Assembly (NCBI GenBank): GCA_907165135.1
Contig: OU015567.1
Coordinates: 14,947,001 to 15,011,000 of the forward strand
Origin: Oikopleura dioica
Lineage: Eukaryota > Chordata > Appendicularia > Copelata > Oikopleuridae
Length of the DNA: 64,000 bases
Reading direction: 5' to 3'
Numbering within the stretch: position 1 is the first letter of the stretch; each line of letters begins with the position of its first letter. The notes under the pieces are model-generated. The model saw only the letters and a program-made list of their open reading frames with translations, was not told the origin of the DNA and did not search any database. Below are positions 46,901-58,775 of the stretch, one piece after another. Position numbers and translations under genes: made by a program.

Positions 46901-49009
46901 ATCCGCGGACGCGTCATCCAGTTCTCAACCAAGAACGAACTGAGAGTCTACATCGAATATCCAATCGGTAAGCTTACGTAATGCTTGAAACGTCACCCGG
47001 TGAAATCGTTATCGTCATGTTTTCGAAAGCCGCGGTAGATGCGCATCAAGATCGACCTTATTTCCTAAACATCTCTTCATAATATTTTCGATATTAGAAA
47101 AGTTTCGGAAATAAGGCCTAAAAGTTCGTCTTTACTGTAAAGATTATACACCCTTACAATCTTTGCAGCCCGGAAAGGGATCGACAATCTTCATAGAAAC
47201 CTGAGTCAGGGTCCTGAAAAAGCTGAAAAGACTATAATTTATAAACAGATTTAGATTCTGACTCTTGCTTTCATTTCAGGACCTTGACTCACTTTTACTA
47301 CAGATTAGGTGTATATTGTTGAATATTAAACCTCTTTTGTTGCCAGAAAAATAAGCGCCGCGCTACATTCTGTTTGGCCTTTTGTGTCTCACGACAAATG
47401 TCTGCCAGAATTGCACTAAATTAAGCTTGTTTTCATTCAATAAACGGCCAATTTATCGATGAGGGCGTACTAAGCATTTCAGTGTTTTTATTTTAAATAC
47501 ACTCCTAACTAGCGCTTTCCTGGCCTCGCCTTCTAATAATTACAATTATAATCGTTTCCCCGAATACAGAATTTCTTTGAAGACAATGAATCAATAAATT
47601 ATGTCTAGGATCGACGAAAATCTTCAAATCTGTGCAAACTGTCGCGCATCAAATGGCCCTAGACGCAGTCGGCGGAAATATGGAAAAGATGACTCCCATC
47701 TCTGGAAACGGATACAAGGACATCCAGTATGAAGTGAAGCACAGATCAGACGACTGGCGGTTGCTAAGTGATCTGCTACCGGAAGGAGTGCGTCGCTTCC
47801 AGGACCCAGTCCAGCCCGAAATGCTCCCGACAAAATACTCGGATCCAAACGCTCCCACGCCACCAGTCAAGGCGGAGCCAGGTGACTCAGATCAAGGTGA
47901 ATACATTTTTTTAATAGAACAGAAAAACTTTTTTCTTCTTAGCATTCATGCATCTTACTTTTGCAAACAGACAAGTCCTAGTCTAGCACATTGAGGTGGC
48001 TCTAAAAGTAGAATAGAATCGCATGCCCTATAGTTTCGCTATTTTCGAATTTTGAAAACGAACGTTGATTTCAGGCTCCGACAACGAGATAGAAGTTGTC
48101 CAGCCATCCCCAGCGCCGATCAAACGACCGCATCACAGCAGCGAAGACGGGCCAGAGCGAAAATGGGCAAGACCCGAAGACCGTGACCCTGTAAGTTAAT
48201 GCCCCTGTTTCAAATGTCTTTGGACATTTGTTCGTTGTTGTTGAAACTTTGAAAGATAAGCGTATCTAACTATTTCATGTAGCGAGCATCTGCTTCTCCC
48301 AAAGCGCCGCCATCACAAAAGTCCAACTCGCCTCACGCGGTAACTCTCCCAAAATCATTGTCAGGAAATGAATTCGAATTCTAGAGCTCTCCGGATGGCA
48401 ACATGAATGGTCGAACTGACAACGCCCAGCTGCTCTGCCATCTTTGTAAAAATCGCCTCGAAGCTTCTCATTTCGTCCAGTGCCCCTCCCAGCAGCTCCA
48501 CAGGTGCGTCTACTTGCCAGTGCTGATTCGTGTTAACTTTTTCTTCCTTCGTAGATTTTGCTTTCCGTGCTGTCAACGGACGATCCGCCGTTCGCTGAAC
48601 GAGAATCCGACGACAGAAGTGTTCTGCCCATCTGGTGTGCGATGTGCCATTGCCGTAAGTTTCTATAAGATATGAATCTAACACGTGAGCTTGGGCGACA
48701 CTTCCGCTCACCTCCTCCCAGGAGAAAGAGGCTTTCCAAGGCGTAGAAATTGATCTTCTGAGTTTCGATTCCTCTAAAAGGAAAATTGTTAAACGTGATC
48801 ATTTTTTGTTACTCAAATTTCGTTACTGGTGATTCAGAAGCATCAGATCCAGCTTGAGGATTTCCACTCGCTTTATCTGTTCTTGCGCAACTCATTGAAT
48901 CATTCAGGGATCCCAAAATCCATGGGCCTTCATGCAAGCGGAAATCGAAACGATCCTGGACCGAGCGAGTCATGTGGCCAGCTCTCAACCCTCGCTGACA
49001 AATGGCTAA
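40998..49009 (+). CDS. IRF2BP: Interferon regulatory factor 2-binding protein (co-repressor)
   Basis: Thirteen GT-AG exons (40998-41053, 42787-42906, 45017-45155, 45620-45756, 46199-46373, 46477-46670, 46783-46967, 47609-47896, 48075-48190, 48283-48339, 48385-48503, 48555-48654, 48908-49009) give 595 aa. N-terminal IRF2BP zinc finger: CYLCETQKLPWAVI...VCRSCVNFEGIDR. Central block: VPFRVRFRKDSTIRGRVIQF, then WRLLSDLLPEGVRRFQDPV. C-terminal RING-like domain: CHLCKNRLEASHFVQCPS, RFCFPCCQRTI, VFCPSGVRC and NPWAFMQAEIETIL. All three regions match IRF2BP1/2/L. Known role: nuclear transcriptional co-repressor with E3-like RING. Introns 1 and 2 are over 1.7 kb, and several introns carry family A copies. 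Exon 6-7 splicing is inferred across one such copy. Confidence 0.95.
42340..42486. repeat. Family A inverted repeat in IRF2BP intron 1
   Basis: CTCGGTGACCTGTGTAGAAA and CCTGAGTCAGG at the left, CTGACTCAGGTTTCTACACA then GGTTGC at the right. Arms pair around ATGAAAAGCCGC/GCGGCTTTTCAT. Confidence 0.8.
43045..43187. repeat. Family A inverted repeat in IRF2BP intron 2
   Basis: GGAACCTTTCTCCAAAGCCT plus GAGTCAGG at the left, CTGACTCAGGCTTTGGACAC then TGGTTTCC at the right. Terminal arms have diverged together (compensatory), keeping pairing. Confidence 0.7.
45477..46094. repeat. Two minimal family A elements flanking IRF2BP exon 4
   Basis: 45477-45536 is a 60-nt copy (AACCTCTGTAGAAACACTGA / GACTCAGGATTCTCCACAGG). 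46036-46094 is a 59-nt copy (CTCGGCAACCTGTTTTCAAA / ACTCAGGTTTCTTCTCAGGT). They are reduced to the paired ends with almost no internal sequence. Confidence 0.7.
46695..46775. repeat. Minimal family A element in IRF2BP intron 6
   Basis: GGTAACCTGTGAGCAAACCT at the left, CTAACTCAGGTTTCTACACA then GGCTTCCGAGCCC at the right. The right end abuts exon 7, so the acceptor CCCAGAAG lies at the element border. Confidence 0.7.
47193..47306. repeat. Degenerate family A element in IRF2BP intron 7
   Basis: CATAGAAACCTGAGTCAGGG at the left, AGGACCTTGACTCACTTTTA at the right. No GCCGC stem remains. Confidence 0.6.
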
Positions 49010-50006
49010 AAACAACCTCCTGGTAGCTTCAAAATCTACAAATACCCAACTGCACTCAGCCTGACCGACTGACGCCTAAAAAATACCGCAGCCGACAAAA
49101 GAAAAAAAGAGATATTCTAAATTTAAATGTATCTAAAAAGCCCCTTTTCATTCACTCAAAAAAACCGCGCTATTTCCAAACAGAATTGAAGTCGCTTACT
49201 GTAAGTGTTACGTAACTTCACGATGAACTCGGTGCTGCACACGCCTTAGGGCATGCTAGTAAAAAAGATAACTTTCTCACTCTGTCCCCTTCTCTCTGTA
49301 GATATATTTTTCTGTTGCATTTTTTTCACTTTTGAATATTATTATTTTAAAAATAGGCGTTTTATTCACCGCTGCCAGAAATCTTTATTCAAAGGTGTAC
49401 CCTACTGATACGGGAATAGTTTGATAAGAAGAACTAAAGGACCCTATTTTTTCAAAGTCGTTTTACGAGGTTCGTAAATATCGATTTTTCGGGGTCATTT
49501 TCAAAATCCAGCGCTTCTCGAAATTCAGCTTTATTATTTATAAATATTATTTATATATCAAAACTTATTCTATACAATAATGTATCATATGCATTCAAAA
49601 ATGGTGCCACGCTTAGTAAAGTTCAACTTTTCTTGTTTTGTTTATTATTATTTTGTTTATTTCGGTAGACCACCTCAAGTTCACTTTCAAGTTGACTTTT
49701 TTAAATGTATTTTCTTTTGTAAAAATATTATATTATTGTGTTAATCTGATTAATAAAATTATATTTCCACTACTTCGCTAGTCCCATTTTTTGTTAAAGC
49801 AATTGTTTGAAACTTCTTTCTGGTTCAAGCCAGCAATTGAATTTATTTTCTTTGTTTATTATTATTACTATTTTTTCTTCCGGAAATGAAAATAAAAAAA
49901 TCATCCTCTTATCCGTCTCAGTTTCCTTTTGGGCCAATTTGAGGAAAATCGTGAATCACTAGTTTGATAATATTGAAAATAAGACCAAATTAAAAGATTT
50001 TTAGAG
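49010..50006. other. AT-rich intergenic region
   Basis: Holds the IRF2BP 3' region. No gene or structured repeat was seen before the element at 50007. Confidence 0.4.
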
Positions 50007-50226
50007 TACCATTTTTCATATTCGGTGGATTAATGAGGGTATCACGATGATATGAGGTCAGATCTTGGAAAATTACTTACTATCGCTGAGATAAAGCCCG
50101 AAATTAGGAACTCTTGTTCATAATTTCGGACTTCATCCATGCGATGCCCTAAATAATTTTCAAGATATGATTTCATATCACTGTGATAACCTTAAAATTG
50201 CGCCTTGAATATGAAAGATGCCACTA
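50007..50226. repeat. MITE-like element with about 75-nt arms
   Basis: The left arm carries CATTTTTCATATTC, GTATCACGATGATATGAGGT and AGATCTTGGAAAATTA. The right arm carries their complements (AATTTTCAAGATATGA, CATATCACTGTGATAACC, GAATATGAAAGATG). The loop centres on GAAATTAGG...ATAATTTC. It is unrelated to families A and B. Confidence 0.8.
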
Positions 50227-50374
50227 TAAAACTTTACAAACTTGAATTTCTTTTTCAGTTGGAATTTTTACTTGAAAATTCTTGGAAATAATGAAAAAGT
50301 TTCTAGAATGTTCTCTTCAACTGAGTTTTTGAAAAACAAGGAACCTTCAGTTTCAAAAATTCAAAAAACTGAAA

Positions 50375-52237
50375 ATGCCGGAAAGAAAGATGCTGGGTGT
50401 CTTCTCCGAGATGGCGAATAAAGTAAAAGAAAGGAATGCTCAAAGAAAACGGGCAAAAACGATAGGAGACAGGGCGATTCGGACAGAATTCGTGCCTGAT
50501 GAGTTTTTTCGCCTCCCTCCGCTCAGGTAATTTTGAGGCGATTTTCCCAAAACGCCAAATTGACTTTCAGGGACGCCCATCCAAAAGAAGAAAAGCCCCT
50601 CTTTCTGGCCAAGCTAAAATACTGCAGTCACCTGTACTCCTTCGAATCCAAAGATCCGCAAACAGTGCGCAAACGAAACAACAAATCTGAAACTGTAATG
50701 GAACTCGCAGAATACGCCAAAGCGTCTAATTTGATATTCGACGAAGAAATCCTTCCAGAATTTATAGAAACGATCAAAGTCAATATAATCACAGAAATTC
50801 CTGAATACGATGACGACGACGACGAAATTTTTAAAGTAAGAACCTCCTAATAGGGGCCCTTTTTTATTCTTGTCGTTTAGGAACCACAATTCGAGCACAT
50901 CGGCTTCTTCCTCAACATCCTGGCGCTTTTCATGGGAAACAAGCACATGAACCCAAAAGAATGCAAAAAATACATCAACACATCATTCATCGACGACCTC
51001 TTCAAACAACTTCACCACCCGGACGAGCGAATCCGCGAAGGCATAAAAACTATCATTCACCAATTCTACGTTAAATTCGTCGGCCACAGGACTTACATTC
51101 GCAAGAGCATGCGCAACTTAATCCTCACCTTTGCGTACGAAGATGAAAGCTACAGGGGCATCCCGCACATACTTCAAGTCCTCAGTAGCATCGTCAGCGG
51201 GTTTTCAACGCCACTAAAGTATGAACACAAGGTTCTTCTTCTCAAGGAACGGTTTTTGAATAAAATTACCGCGATTATTATTTCTGACGAATTTTCGCTA
51301 GAATTCCACTCGTTACTGAAGAATTGCTGCAGAAAATTGAGAAGCTGCTTGCGGCTTCAAGTAAGAGAAAATTGAAGCCACGCGATTTAATTTTATTTTG
51401 CCCGAATGTTACCCAAGAAAAAGTAATTTTTTGAATGTATCTTTTTCTCAAACCATCGTAAGGTTCTTTTACCGCTTCATGCTTCGACCAAATTCACCGA
51501 CTTCTCGTCCAGTATGAGTTTCTTGATGATCCAATACGCGCAAAAAGATCCCTCTCTTTCAGCCATCATTCTTCATTCAATCCTACGAACTTGGCCTCTC
51601 GCGAATACTCCAAAAGGTAAATTTCCCACCTTTTTTTTCTTCATCACTTCTTATTTAGAACTTGAACTCCTTGAAGAAGTGGAAGAAATACTGAATAATT
51701 GCGATGCAGATGTTTTCCGAGAAGTCTGTCTACCTCTCTTCAAGCGGCTGGGAAAATGCATGGGCAGTCAACATTATCAGGTAGAAAAAATGTTCCCAAC
51801 CTTGTTCTGATCTTGTTTCCCCAATTCAGGTGGCGGAACGGAGCTTGTATTTCTTGAACAAAACCTACATCCTGGCGCTAATCGAGGAAAACATCCAGCA
51901 AGTTATGCCCGCCATTGTACCCGAATTAGTTCAAACCGCCTCGAATCACTGGAATCATTCGATCGTCCTTCTCGTCTGCGAACTGCTCCGCTCGCTGATG
52001 GAACTCGACGAAGACCTGTTCTCTGATCTCGTCGCTGAATTAGACCAAGAAGCAGAATCGACCGTCTCGATAGATTCGTTGGATCGGCGCTCAACAGCGA
52101 GGAAAACGATTCAAGCTGGAATGAACCGCGCTTCCGACTTGAAAAAGCGAGAATCAGCTGCTTCTCTCTCGCCAAACAGGAATTCTGGTTCGAAAAACGA
52201 CAAATACGTTCGCCGAAGTGCTGGCCGGCAGAAATGA
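50375..52237 (+). CDS. PPP2R5: PP2A regulatory subunit B56 (PR61)
   Basis: Six exons (50375-50526, 50571-50835, 50881-51246, 51463-51616, 51659-51780, 51830-52237) give 488 aa, a typical B56 length. Diagnostic stretches: EYDDDDDEIFKEPQFEHIGF, HPDERIREGIKTIIHQFYVK, RKSMRNLILTFAYE, KVLLPLHAS, ELEEVEEIL-type repeat and VAERSLYFLNKTYI. The fold is HEAT-like, and the family targets PP2A to LxxIxE-motif substrates. The N-terminus is short and basic, the C-terminus Ser/Arg-rich. Intron 3 (51247-51462) is GA-AG: CTCAAG|GAACGG...GTAAG|GTTCTT rejoins K-VLLPLH. It contains a worn family B core (GAGAAGCTGCTTGCGGCTTC). First gene of the operon-like cluster. Confidence 0.96.
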
Positions 52238-52365
52238 TTGATGAAATTTTATTTACCTGTATATTTATTATTTTATTTTTCTATTTTTGTACACTATTTT
52301 TTCAATAATAAAAATTTTTATCAATTTTTATAAGATTGTATCTGATTCTGAATTGAGAATTTCCA

Positions 52366-54251
52366 ATGAAGCTGGTTTTTGTTGCAGATGATCTTGGTTA
52401 CTGCCCAGAGCGTAGTCGGGGGATAATTGAACTTCTTGAATCTGGGTTAGGGTCAAAGATAATAAAATAGGGGCAGCCCCTTTGATGTCCATTTTGACCC
52501 ACTGAATAGTAAAATTTCGCGGGCTTCGCTGATGGTGAATGTTGAGCAGTACTCGCTAGAAGCTGCAAAACTTTGCCTGCCCTTTAGAGATAAGATTGGG
52601 CTGCATTTTAATATCACGGAAGGAGGGCCACTTTCTCGGCCTGTACCGCAAACTCTGGTTGATAAGGAAAACTGCTTCTTAGGAAAGAAGGGCTTCTGGA
52701 GCGCGCATGATAAAATGAACCCGGAGGAGATTAGGCAAAGAGGGATTTCGATAAATTTCAAGGAAACTTTTTAAGAAATATTTATTTTTCTAAATCCTTG
52801 TTTTTCGATCAGAGCTCATCGCGCAGATTAAGCGATTCAAGGAGATTTGCGGCTTCTTTCCTGCGCATGTGGATGGACATCAGCATGCCCATGTTGCGCC
52901 CAATGTTTGGAATGTTTTTATCGCGGAGCTTTCCGGCTTTGGAATTAAACTCACCCGGCTGCCGATTGAGATAGGGCTGGAAAGCCACTTCGCTGAAAAT
53001 AAACTCGGCCAAGCAAGGAGCGTCTTTTATAAACAAGTCCAAGATTATGCTGAGGCGGCGAAAGGGACCCTGCCTGCAGACATCAAAGAAAAGGCACACT
53101 ATTTGTAGTTTTGCGCAACACAGGCTTTTTGAAATATAATGCGTATTATGTGCCCGATAAATGGCCCTCCCATTTGTAGGACAGGAATTATATTCTTCTT
53201 TTGAAGTACCGTGGTTTTCCGTTTTAAGAGCGCCCACTTTAAGAGCGTTTTTGCGTATATTTTGAAAATGTTGTCATCTGCCAAAATTCCAGTTTAAGAG
53301 TGTTTTCGAAGATTTTTATTAATAATCAAAAAATTTTCAGACTTACAGTAAATCATTTATTTAAAAATTTTGAAATCTTCGACTGTTTTTCTGGCCATTT
53401 TGAAGTCGAATCATTCGCAGTGTCGGCACTCTCTATCTCTTGAACTTGAGGTTCCTCTTCAATCTCCATCGGGGTCGCGGCTCGTGTTTTATCGATTTGA
53501 AGCGCCAGAAAATGCTCGACCAGCTCTTCCTCGTCTTCTTTCTCCAGCAAACTTTCCAAAACATCCAAGTCCTCAAAATCTTTAACAGCTCCTTCGAATT
53601 CTTCCTCCTTGATCAGCCCAGTATTGATCCAAGAGCGCTTGAAGATTGCTGGATTCATATTCATGAAGATTTCGTTCGCTTTGTTCACTAGATCTTCCTC
53701 CTTGATGTTCAGATGATCATAATCGACGATGAAATCGTAAAGAAAACATCGGATCTTTTTTTATTGTAATTGCAGAACACAAGGTTGACACCGGGAACAA
53801 CACACCACTGTCATCCTACCTTGATTGAAAAATTTCCAATATAAGAGCGATTTGAGCGAGGCCTGTCATCCAAAAAACGCTCTTAAAATGGTAAACCACG
53901 GTAGAAAGACAAGTGTTTTGAATAATTCTCTTACTAGGGTACACAGTTATGGGACAAGATCTTACGAAAGAGAACATAAGAGATGCTATTTCCAAGTCAG
54001 AGTTATAATTTACCCACTCAAAATTGTAAAATTGTTTCTTGAAGAAACATGAATTAAGTTCTTAACAACTCATCCCACAGCTGCCTGACAGTACAACTCA
54101 CGTTGAAGTGATGACTCACCCTGGTTACTGCAGCGTACCAAATAAGGGTGGACTTCCTGTTCCCGATGATTTCAGCCTCAGCGACGATAGATTCTTTGAG
54201 TTATCCCAATTGAAGACTTTCCAAGAGAATTCCGATTTTTTTCTGAAATGA
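52366..54251 (+). CDS. YDJC: YDJC/ChbG-type carbohydrate deacetylase
   Basis: The exon chain is 52366-52445, 52510-52739, 52813-about 53110, 53938-53995 and 54092-54251. MKLVFVADDLGYC carries the TADDFG metal motif (Asp pair). FPAHVDGHQHAHVAPNV carries the DGHxH metal-binding His, HVEVMTHPGYCS the family C-terminal MxHPGY, and GLHFNITEGGPLS is also typical. Predicted to remove acetyl groups from N-acetylated sugars in a Zn/Mg site. Intron 2 (52740-52812) has no GT donor and fits GA-AG with paired ends. The junction between exons 3 and 4 is unresolved: the intron, over 800 nt, is occupied by the TA-flanked element at 53207-53903, and a few residues before GYTVMGQDLTKENI may be missing. The ATG follows the PPP2R5 stop by 129 nt. 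Confidence 0.85.
53207..53903. mobile_element. TA-flanked Tc1/mariner/pogo-type element inside a YDJC intron
   Basis: CCGTGGTTTTCCGTTTTAAG at 53209 is inverted at the right as CTCTTAAAATGGTAAACCAC then GG, ending 53901. TA stands outside both ends, as expected for Tc1/mariner-superfamily insertions. Sub-terminal AAGAGCG repeats occur at the left (53229, 53244, 53300). A reading frame on the minus strand fills the centre. Length is 0.7 kb, too short for an autonomous copy. Confidence 0.8.
53353..53755 (-). pseudogene. Acidic ORF in the element, possible transposase C-terminal remnant
   Basis: An open frame of about 130 codons (upstream acceptor near 53755) reads FLYDFIVDYDHLNIKEEDLV, then NPAIFKRSWINTGLI, then an acidic Glu/Asp-rich tail ending SKISKFLNK. 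The block of a helix followed by F-x-x-S-W-x-x-x-G-I resembles the end of pogo/Tigger-type DDE transposases, where it precedes an acidic tail. The catalytic domain is not present. Assignment rests on position between TA-flanked repeats and weak motif similarity. A captured host gene fragment is the alternative. Confidence 0.45.
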
Positions 54252-54310
54252 AATTTCGGACTGTATTTCTAGAATCTTTACATGGATGGTTTTAGACAAC
54301 ATCTGAAAGG

Positions 54311-56137
54311 ATGCTGGAACGGATCGGGCGTCAATTGATGGCGGGTCGGGGTCGATTGCGAGGCTTGGCGGAGCGAGTCTTCGTCAACAACCAAATTGAC
54401 TTGTCGCGAATTTCCACCTTTGGCTTCGACTACGATTACACCCTTGCGGAGTACAAAGGTAGTAAATTCAAAATTTCATTTGAAAGTTAAAATTGTAAAA
54501 GACACAATTTAGTTCCAACGCAAAAGTTCATCTTCGACACCGCTAGAAATCGCCTAGTGAGCAAGTATGGCTTTCCGCCGAACATTATGAAGTTGGATTT
54601 CAATCCCGATTTCATCATCAGAGGACTGTTCTATGATCCGAAGAGGTGTGTGATGATGAAGCTTGATTCTTATTCCGTCATTGACGACAAGGCAGGATTT
54701 TAACAATTGAGAGAAAAGCCGCGATTCTCATTTCTTACTGACTAAATTTCCGGAAAGAGAATCGCGGACCGATTCGCGGTACAATGCAATTGTTATAATC
54801 TGTGAACAGGCTGCTTTTCGCGGACTAAAAGCATTAACAGAGAGTGAGCTCGACGAACTGTACTCAACAAGACGAATGGGAATACACCGAGTAGATCCGA
54901 ACTTTGTCAAACGCGGACGTCAATTTTATCAAGTTCTGGACGAGTTTTCTATTCCCGAAGGATATCTTTTTTCAAGGAAAGGATCATTTTGAGGAGAAAG
55001 AGGAAAGCTCAAATTTCAGAGAGTGATTCTATAAAAAAGCGTATATCAATTTTTCGAAGATAATAATCTGCGCTTCGACCCGATTCTAATGTTCAACGCG
55101 ATCCGACAAGCCATCGCTGATGTTCACATTTCAAGAACTCTTTACCACGAGGTTATCAACAATTTAGACGAGCATCTGGAAAAGAACTCGATGCTGAACG
55201 TCATTAGGTACGAACGCGCCTCTGTTCTAATTGACCCTAGGTGAATTTAATTAGTTAATTAATTCAGTCACTTATCTTCATCAAAGAAGCTTTTCGTCAT
55301 TTCGAACTCGCCATTCTGGTTCATTGACGCTGGAATGAAGCATCTTGTGGGAAAGGATTGGCGTGACGCCTTCGAAATCGTCATTACTGAAGCAAAGAAG
55401 CCGTCGTTCTTCCTTGAGGATCGACCGTTTTTGGAAATGCAAGATGGCTGCAGAAATGGGAGAGCTTCGTTTGAGAAGAAATCGAACTGGCTAGCTGCGA
55501 ATAAGCTTGAAAAGGGAAAAATCTATTATGAAGGCTCGCTTGCTGAATTTGGTCGACTGACGAACTGGGATCAGAAGTCTGTGCTTTATTTTGGGTAAGA
55601 TAGAAGATTGAAAATTTAATCTTAAATTCGCTAGTGACCAAGTAAATGCGGACTTAGCCGAGCCAAGTCTTCGATTTGGCTGGAGAACTGCAGCAATTAT
55701 TCCAGAGCTCGAAAAAGAAATCGCTGTTTTCGAGGGTTCCAAGTTCAAGCTCCTGGTTCATCGACTCAATGAGCTAGAATTCGAGTATCACAAAGTTGCT
55801 GACCGAGATTCTTACTGCGGAAGCGCCGCTCAAAAACTTCTCAAAGAAAGAAGAGACATCAAAGTAAAGAAAATAATTTTAGAGAATCTCCTTTCGAAAT
55901 TCCCTTTAGGATGATTTGAAAAAAGCTTTTGCTTCACCATTTGGCTCGATCTTCCGCTCAGATCTTTCAAGAACCCACTACGCCCGTCAAGTCGAGCGAT
56001 ACGCCGAGTTGTACACTTCTTCAATCCGAAATCTGGACCAAGTAAATCTTGACAGAACCTTCTTTCCTCCTCGACTGACGCTCGGCTACGATCACAGACT
56101 CAACTCCTTGTGGATGCTTCCTGACGAAGAACTTTAG
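54311..56137 (+). CDS. NT5DC3: HAD-type 5'-nucleotidase domain protein (NT5DC2/3-like)
   Basis: Seven exons (54311-54458, 54513-54691, 54810-54976, 55040-55207, 55268-55594, 55635-55863, 55910-56137) give 481 aa. HAD motif I is FGFDYDYTLAEY (D-x-D-x-T). NPDFIIRGLFYDPK, LFVISNSPFWFIDAGMKHLVG (motif II Ser) and YFGDQVNADL (acidic motif IV) follow, with FGSIFRSDLSRTHYARQVERYAELY near the end, all family landmarks. Family: purine 5'-nucleotidase-like proteins, partly mitochondrial, activity poorly defined. Intron 2 is GC-AG (AAG|GCAGG...GAACAG|GCT) with paired ends. Intron 3 is a 63-nt GA-AG intron (TCAAG|GAAAGG...AAAAAG|C) restoring LFSSVYQFFE. The ATG is 60 nt after the previous stop, behind an acceptor-like TTTTAG. 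Confidence 0.93.
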
Positions 56138-56319
56138 CGAGCGTAACCAACAAGTTCCTACCAAGACAAAACTATCTATCTCGTTACCTTTATTCTTCAA
56201 GCTTCCTCTCTTCTTTTATGTTTACATATATTTAGAGTTGTTTTCTATCATTTCTACTGATCTTTTCTGTAATTATTATCTTATCTAATAAACTATCCAA
56301 TAAAATTTAAAAATGTTCC

Positions 56320-56331
56320 TTTTTCAGTAGC
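56320..56331 (+). promoter_or_regulatory. Candidate spliced-leader acceptor before TGS1
   Basis: CTTTTTCAG followed by TAGC and the ATG, 195 nt after the NT5DC stop and just past AATAAA-like signals (about 56287-56303). No exon lies between, so this AG would serve trans-splicing. Confidence 0.5.
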
Positions 56332-57867
<1,536 letters not shown>

Positions 57868-57929
57868 AATAAATGATTACTCCATCCAATCATTCTTATG
57901 TTTAAGAAAGACTGGCATTTCACAGGCCT

Positions 57930-58136
57930 ATGCAATCAACGAAGACAACGGTAATGAGAATCTTTTTGCACTCATTAAAATACAAATGCAAAATTGTAGG
58001 GCATTATGTCAAGCTTGTAGACTTCATAAATTATCTAGCAAAAGAATTGTCTGGCAGAAATAGCGGGAAGCGCTCGGGTAGCATTCTAGTGAAAATTTGT
58101 GAACAAGATGATGCAGAAAAGAATTATAAATCATAG
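57930..58136 (+). CDS. Hypothetical 68-aa basic protein after TGS1
   Basis: The ATG follows a TTTCACAG acceptor by 5 nt, 62 nt after the TGS1 stop, as expected for the next cistron of an operon. The sequence is basic and helical (VMRIFLHSLKYKCKIVGHYV, KLVDFINYLAKELSG). No family is recognised. Its last 29 nt overlap the start of the next ORF in another frame. Confidence 0.4.
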   Translation: MQSTKTTVMRIFLHSLKYKCKIVGHYVKLVDFINYLAKELSGRNSGKRSGSILVKICEQDDAEKNYKS

Positions 58137-58398
58137 AGATCTCCCTATTTTCTGTGGTGTATTAATCGGCCTGGTACTTTTTGCTTTCATGATGGTATGC
58201 GTTTTTTAAATATCTTTGCCTAAAGTATTCAAGTGGAGTTTTGGAGTGAACATCGAACTTGAGAAAAAAGCAAAACAAGAAGAGAAACAGCGGCGAAAAT
58301 CTGAGAAACTTCGTAGTCAAAGATGGAGAGATGTTAATAACATGCGGCGGAAAAACTCGAATTACAATAATTACATTATCATTGAAGATGATCACTAG
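58108..58398 (+). CDS. Small single-pass membrane protein
   Basis: Exons 58108-58194 and 58234-58398, joined by a 39-nt GT-AG intron in phase 0, give 83 aa. A short basic head (MMQKRIINHRDLP) is followed by one membrane helix (IFCGVLIGLVLFAFMM) and then a highly charged Lys/Glu/Arg-rich tail (KKAKQEEKQRRKSEKLRSQR). The layout resembles small mitochondrial-assembly or ER membrane proteins, but I cannot name it. How its ATG is reached from the overlapping upstream ORF is unclear. Confidence 0.5.
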
Positions 58399-58675
58399 TA
58401 TTTTTATGTAACAAACACAGAATAAAAAATATAACAACCGCTCAAAATTCCTGTCTCTGTTGAGAATAAAATCGAGGAAAATATTTGAAGCCAGTCTTGT
58501 TTTACAATTTTGATTCAGTGACCTAGAAAAGCAGTCGATAAAAGTTCTAATTTCAAGGAGTTTCGACACGCGCTATAAATCACGATTCTGATCGCAGAAG
58601 AATTTCATGGACTGTAAACTACTTTATCAGAGCGTAAATCTGTTTCACCAGCAGGTGGCTGCCCAACAATTCTGG

Positions 58676-58684
58676 TATAAAAAG
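58676..58684 (+). promoter_or_regulatory. TATA box of the Met/Leu/Asp-rich gene
   Basis: TATAAAAAG lies about 95 nt before the ATG at 58776, followed by a pyrimidine-rich stretch and a short A-rich 5' UTR. The clear TATA suggests a strongly expressed, separately promoted gene. Confidence 0.6.
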
Positions 58685-58775
58685 AAGGACTAGGCACAAG
58701 GAACTCATCAAATCATCTTTTCGCTTCTTTTTCATCCACAAAAAGAAACACAGAGACAAACAAAAGACACTCAAA

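Noticed and set aside
48829-49026. ORF at the end of IRF2BP as its last exon
   Set aside because: The correct frame of this exon starts at 48908 and reads GSQNPWAFMQAEIETIL, matching the family C-terminus.
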